Source: Adineta ricciae (Eukaryota; Rotifera; Eurotatoria; Adinetida; Adinetidae). Taken from it: a stretch of DNA of 64,000 bases. Positions 61,483-64,000 of the stretch are shown here, piece after piece (within the stretch, counting starts at the first letter, position 1; every line of letters begins with the position of its first letter). The stretch covers positions 186,001 through 250,000 of the forward strand of contig CAJNOJ010000042.1 in the NCBI GenBank assembly GCA_905250025.1, in the 5' to 3' direction. The translations under genes were made by a program, and so were the position numbers. The notes below the pieces were generated by a model. The model worked only from the letters and a program-made list of their open reading frames with translations. It made no database searches and had not been told where the DNA came from.

Positions 61483-62283
61483 TATAATACATATTTTTGT
61501 TTCTATTAACAATTTGTATATCTCAATTCTAGGAAATAAAATCAACACCAAAAATTAATTTCGTTCACATTTATAAATCATTCTATAATAGTGGTGAAAT
61601 TCTTTTTATCAAAGTTTAAGTGAGAATGGACCTGAGGATCAATGTTAATGGATATGTAGATGCAGTTGGATCAATTCTCTATTTAGATTGTACTTTGCAT
61701 GTTATAAGACTCAGTTGATTAAGATATAATCATTATGATGACAAAGAGCGCTCTTACTAGAATGCAATTGTCGGTAAATCTACCGGACCTTCAAACAATG
61801 ATTGATGGTGCTACATGATGAATTTCTAATGAGAAACCTGAATCGTATCTCTTGTTTTTCCATCCTGCCCATAAGGTTTTAATTACGAGTATTATTTTCT
61901 TCTCTGTCATCATCAAATCTCAACGTCACATGAGACTACGTCCGATTTGGCTGCAGAGAGAGTTTTTCTTCGTGTCTTGCCAATGCGGGAAAGAAGATAC
62001 CTAAACAATATTAAAAATTATCACTTCAGAGGATTTGCATTCTGAAAACATCATAGCTTCCTCTCGAGAAAGCAGATCATCTACGTCACGAAAAAGCAAA
62101 AAAAATAACGCGTTTCAATGGAATTCTTTTTAATGAGAAAAGGCGAGAGAGAAGAATTCAGTAAAAATAACTTCACATTCCCGCCGCTAAAACAACAAAA
62201 ACATTAACACGTTCAGCAAATTCTCAACCTTTCAACTTTTACTCTATCCAGTATTAACTTTTAGATATTCCAACCAACACCGA
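61483..62283. other. intergenic, no gene seen
   Basis: 3' UTR of the F-box gene and the promoter of the mucin-like gene. No exon recognised. The frame of the mucin-like gene stays open a short way upstream of 62284, so an earlier start is possible. Confidence 0.4.
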
Positions 62284-64000
62284 ATGGTCGCGTTAAAACC
62301 GTTGTTGCTAGGCATAGCCACCTTTTTTGGATTTGCCGCAGTGGTAGTGGTCCTAGGCCTCATTCCTGTATATACAAAAAGTAATGCTACCTCTACTACA
62401 GCCGCAACTACAACAAGTACAACCACTTCCGTGACCACTGTCACAACAACAACTACCTCAATTACTACCACAACGTCGACTAATGCAACGTCCTCACTAG
62501 TGAACACGACAGCTGCCACCACCGCCACTGTAACGAACACAACATTCTTCACAAACAACACAACGTCAGTCACAACAATCTTTAGCGCGAATACAACAGT
62601 AACATATACCAACAGTACATCAACAATAATGAATACAACCGCAACATCGAACAATATAACATCATCCATCTCGAATACCACGGCCTCCACCACAGTTCTC
62701 GTAACCAACACAACTCTCTCTCCCGCCAATACAACAGCTGCGTGGATCAACGCAACATCATCCATCTCAAATACTACCGTTGCGACTACAGTTCTCCCAG
62801 CCAACACAACGTACGCTACATTGAATACTACAACCACATGGAACAACACAACATCATCCCTGTCGAATACTACAGCTGCAAGTACAGTTCTCCCAGGCAA
62901 AATATCATCTGCTATATTGAATGCCACAACGATATGGAACAGCGTAACATCATCCACATCGAATACCACGGTCGCAACCACAATCCTAGCAACGATCACC
63001 ACTGTCTCCACAGTCAATATGACATCGGCATGGAACAACGTAACATCATCCATGTCAAATAGTACAGCACCAACTACAATGCTGCCGGGGAACGCAACGT
63101 CTGCTTCAATGAATTCCTCAGCCGCATGGAGCGCAGGAACATCATCAATGTCCAATACTACAGCACCAACTACAATGCTGCCGGGAAACACAACGTCTGC
63201 TTCAACGAATCCGGCAGCCGGATGGAGCGCAGGAACATCATCAATATCGAATACTACAGCACCAACTACAATGCTGCCGGGAAACACAACGTCTGCTTCA
63301 ACGAATCCGGCAGCCGGATGGAGCGCAGGAACATCATCAATGTCGAATACTACGGCACCAGCTACAATTCTACCTGGTAGCACAACGTCTGCTCCAACGA
63401 ATTCCTCAGCTGCATGGAGCGCAGGAACATCATCAATGTCGAATACTACGGCACCAGCTACAATTCTACCTGGTAGCACAACGTCTGCTCCAACGAATTC
63501 CTCAGCCGCATGGAGAGCAGGAACATCATCCACCTCCAATACGACAGCACCAACCACAATTATACTTAACTGCACAGGGTCCGCTCCAATGAATTCCTCA
63601 GCCGGATGGAGCGCGGGAACATCATCAGTGTCCAATACTACAGCAGCAACTACAATGCTCGCAACGAATGCAGCGATTGCTGGGATGAATATAACGGCAG
63701 CCGGAACGATAGTAGCGGTGAACTCAACATCATCGGCAACTACAGGTGTGGCAATTAACACAGCTTTTTCTGCAGTGAATACGACTGCAGGAACAACGGT
63801 CGGTGCAGGAAATACATCGGCTTCTGTGATGAATGGTATAGCAACCTCAACAGTAGTAGCCCTCAACTCAACGTCGGCTGCAATGGGTACAGCACCAGTG
63901 GCAACAATAGTAAGTGCTACAGCAAGTGCAGGAGGAGGTACGGGTAGTACTATGGGAGCATTGAGGAGTAATACAGTGTCACCGACTGTAGTTGAAACGA
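62284..64000 (+). CDS. mucin-like Thr/Ser-rich membrane protein (3' end beyond window)
   Basis: An open frame of 572 codons runs from the ATG at 62284 to the window edge without a stop. It begins with a signal anchor (KPLLLGIATFFGFAAVVVVL) and continues as a Thr/Ser/Ala-rich chain dense in N-glycosylation sequons (NTT, NAT, NSS). The central part repeats a 32-residue unit (WSAGTSSMSNTTAPTTMLPG and so on). It looks like a heavily O- and N-glycosylated surface or secreted protein with a short cytosolic N-terminus (type II) or a cleaved signal peptide. Its function is unknown; mucus, cuticle or adhesive roles are possible. The opposite strand is also open over most of this length, but that is a consequence of the repeat. 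Confidence 0.75.
   Translation, partial: MVALKPLLLGIATFFGFAAVVVVLGLIPVYTKSNATSTTAATTTSTTTSVTTVTTTTTSITTTTSTNATSSLVNTTAATTATVTNTTFFTNNTTSVTTIFSANTTVTYTNSTSTIMNTTATSNNITSSISNTTASTTVLVTNTTLSPANTTAAWINATSSISNTTVATTVLPANTTYATLNTTTTWNNTTSSLSNTTAASTVLPGKISSAILNATTIWNSVTSSTSNTTVATTILATITTVSTVNMTSAWNNVTSSMSNSTAPTTMLPGNATSASMNSSAAWSAGTSSMSNTTAPTTMLPGNTTSASTNPAAGWSAGTSSISNTTAPTTMLPGNTTSASTNPAAGWSAGTSSMSNTTAPATILPGSTTSAPTNSSAAWSAGTSSMSNTTAPATILPGSTTSAPTNSSAAWRAGTSSTSNTTAPTTIILNCTGSAPMNSSAGWSAGTSSVSNTTAATTMLATNAAIAGMNITAAGTIVAVNSTSSATTGVAINTAFSAVNTTAGTTVGAGNTSASVMNGIATSTVVALNSTSAAMGTAPVATIVSATASAGGGTGSTMGALRSNTVSPTVVET
62645..63700 (+). repeat. 96-bp tandem repeat, 11 copies
   Basis: The marker near the TGG (Trp) codon recurs every 96 bases, at 62741, 62837, 62933, 63029, 63125, 63221, 63317, 63413, 63509 and 63605, with a diverged copy at 62645. 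The unit encodes 32 residues. Copies from 63125 to 63509 are the most alike; flanking ones are more diverged, indicating recent expansion in the middle. Confidence 0.92.

Noticed and set aside
62742..63380. Two plus-strand frames in another phase (106 and 84 codons)
   Set aside because: Out-of-frame shadows of the 96-bp repeat; open only because each unit lacks stops in that phase.
62244..63866. A 540-codon minus-strand open frame
   Set aside because: It is antisense to the Thr-rich repeat gene. The peptide is a monotonous Val/Ala/Asp pattern produced by the repeat; the plus strand has a signal anchor and sequons and runs to the window edge.

Overview
The window reads as nuclear DNA of a small-genome invertebrate, most probably a bdelloid rotifer. 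Genes are closely packed on both strands, nearly all introns are about 45-80 bases with GT/AG ends, and base composition is AT-rich. Animal-only families (neurabin, class IIa HDAC, FEM1, RNF123, TMEM14, Rel-type factors) sit beside F-box genes, intron-poor candidates for foreign origin, and a short tract of TGTGGG-type repeat that I recall as the bdelloid telomere unit. The species call is inference; no rRNA, tRNA or CRISPR was found.

Layout. 0.4-4.4 kb (minus): a Yellow/royal-jelly-like secreted protein and an intron-free double radical-SAM protein. 5.3-13.9 kb (minus): three tandem paralogues of a Rel/NF-kB-like transcription factor, whose 9, 8 and 12 exons I could assemble into open frames. 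15.5-17.7 kb (minus): a TIR-SAM protein, so the first quarter of the window holds a run of immune-type signalling genes. 18.4-27.6 kb (minus): GMPPB (GDP-mannose synthesis), RNF123/KPC1 (E3 ligase) and MOCS3/UBA4 (sulfur transfer). 28.7-34.9 kb (plus): SEC62, a TMEM14 protein and an intracellular CAP protein. 35.0-40.3 kb (minus): a BET1-type SNARE and neurabin/spinophilin. 44.1-47.3 kb (plus): a class IIa HDAC. 49.5-51.6 kb (minus): two unrecognised genes. 52.1-55.0 kb: a short-chain dehydrogenase and a cytochrome P450 in a divergent pair. 55.2-58.3 kb: a divergent pair of an F-box/ankyrin-like gene (with an apparent frameshift) and FEM1. 58.5-59.0 kb: a palindromic MITE-like element with 22-bp tandem repeats and telomere-like sequence. 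59.8-61.5 kb: an F-box gene broken by an in-frame stop. 62.3 kb to the edge: a mucin-like membrane protein built on a 96-bp repeat.

Functional links. The main theme is signalling and ubiquitin biology: Rel factors, a TIR protein, RNF123 (whose mammalian form processes NF-kB1 p105), FEM1 and F-box receptors. The tandem Rel array is the strongest candidate for something undescribed: it conserves exon sizes and an altered DNA-contact loop. The dehydrogenase/P450 pair may share a promoter and act on a common lipophilic substrate. Exon joins were made by hand from splice sites and frame; joined lengths were checked for divisibility by three, and genes where this was not done are flagged.
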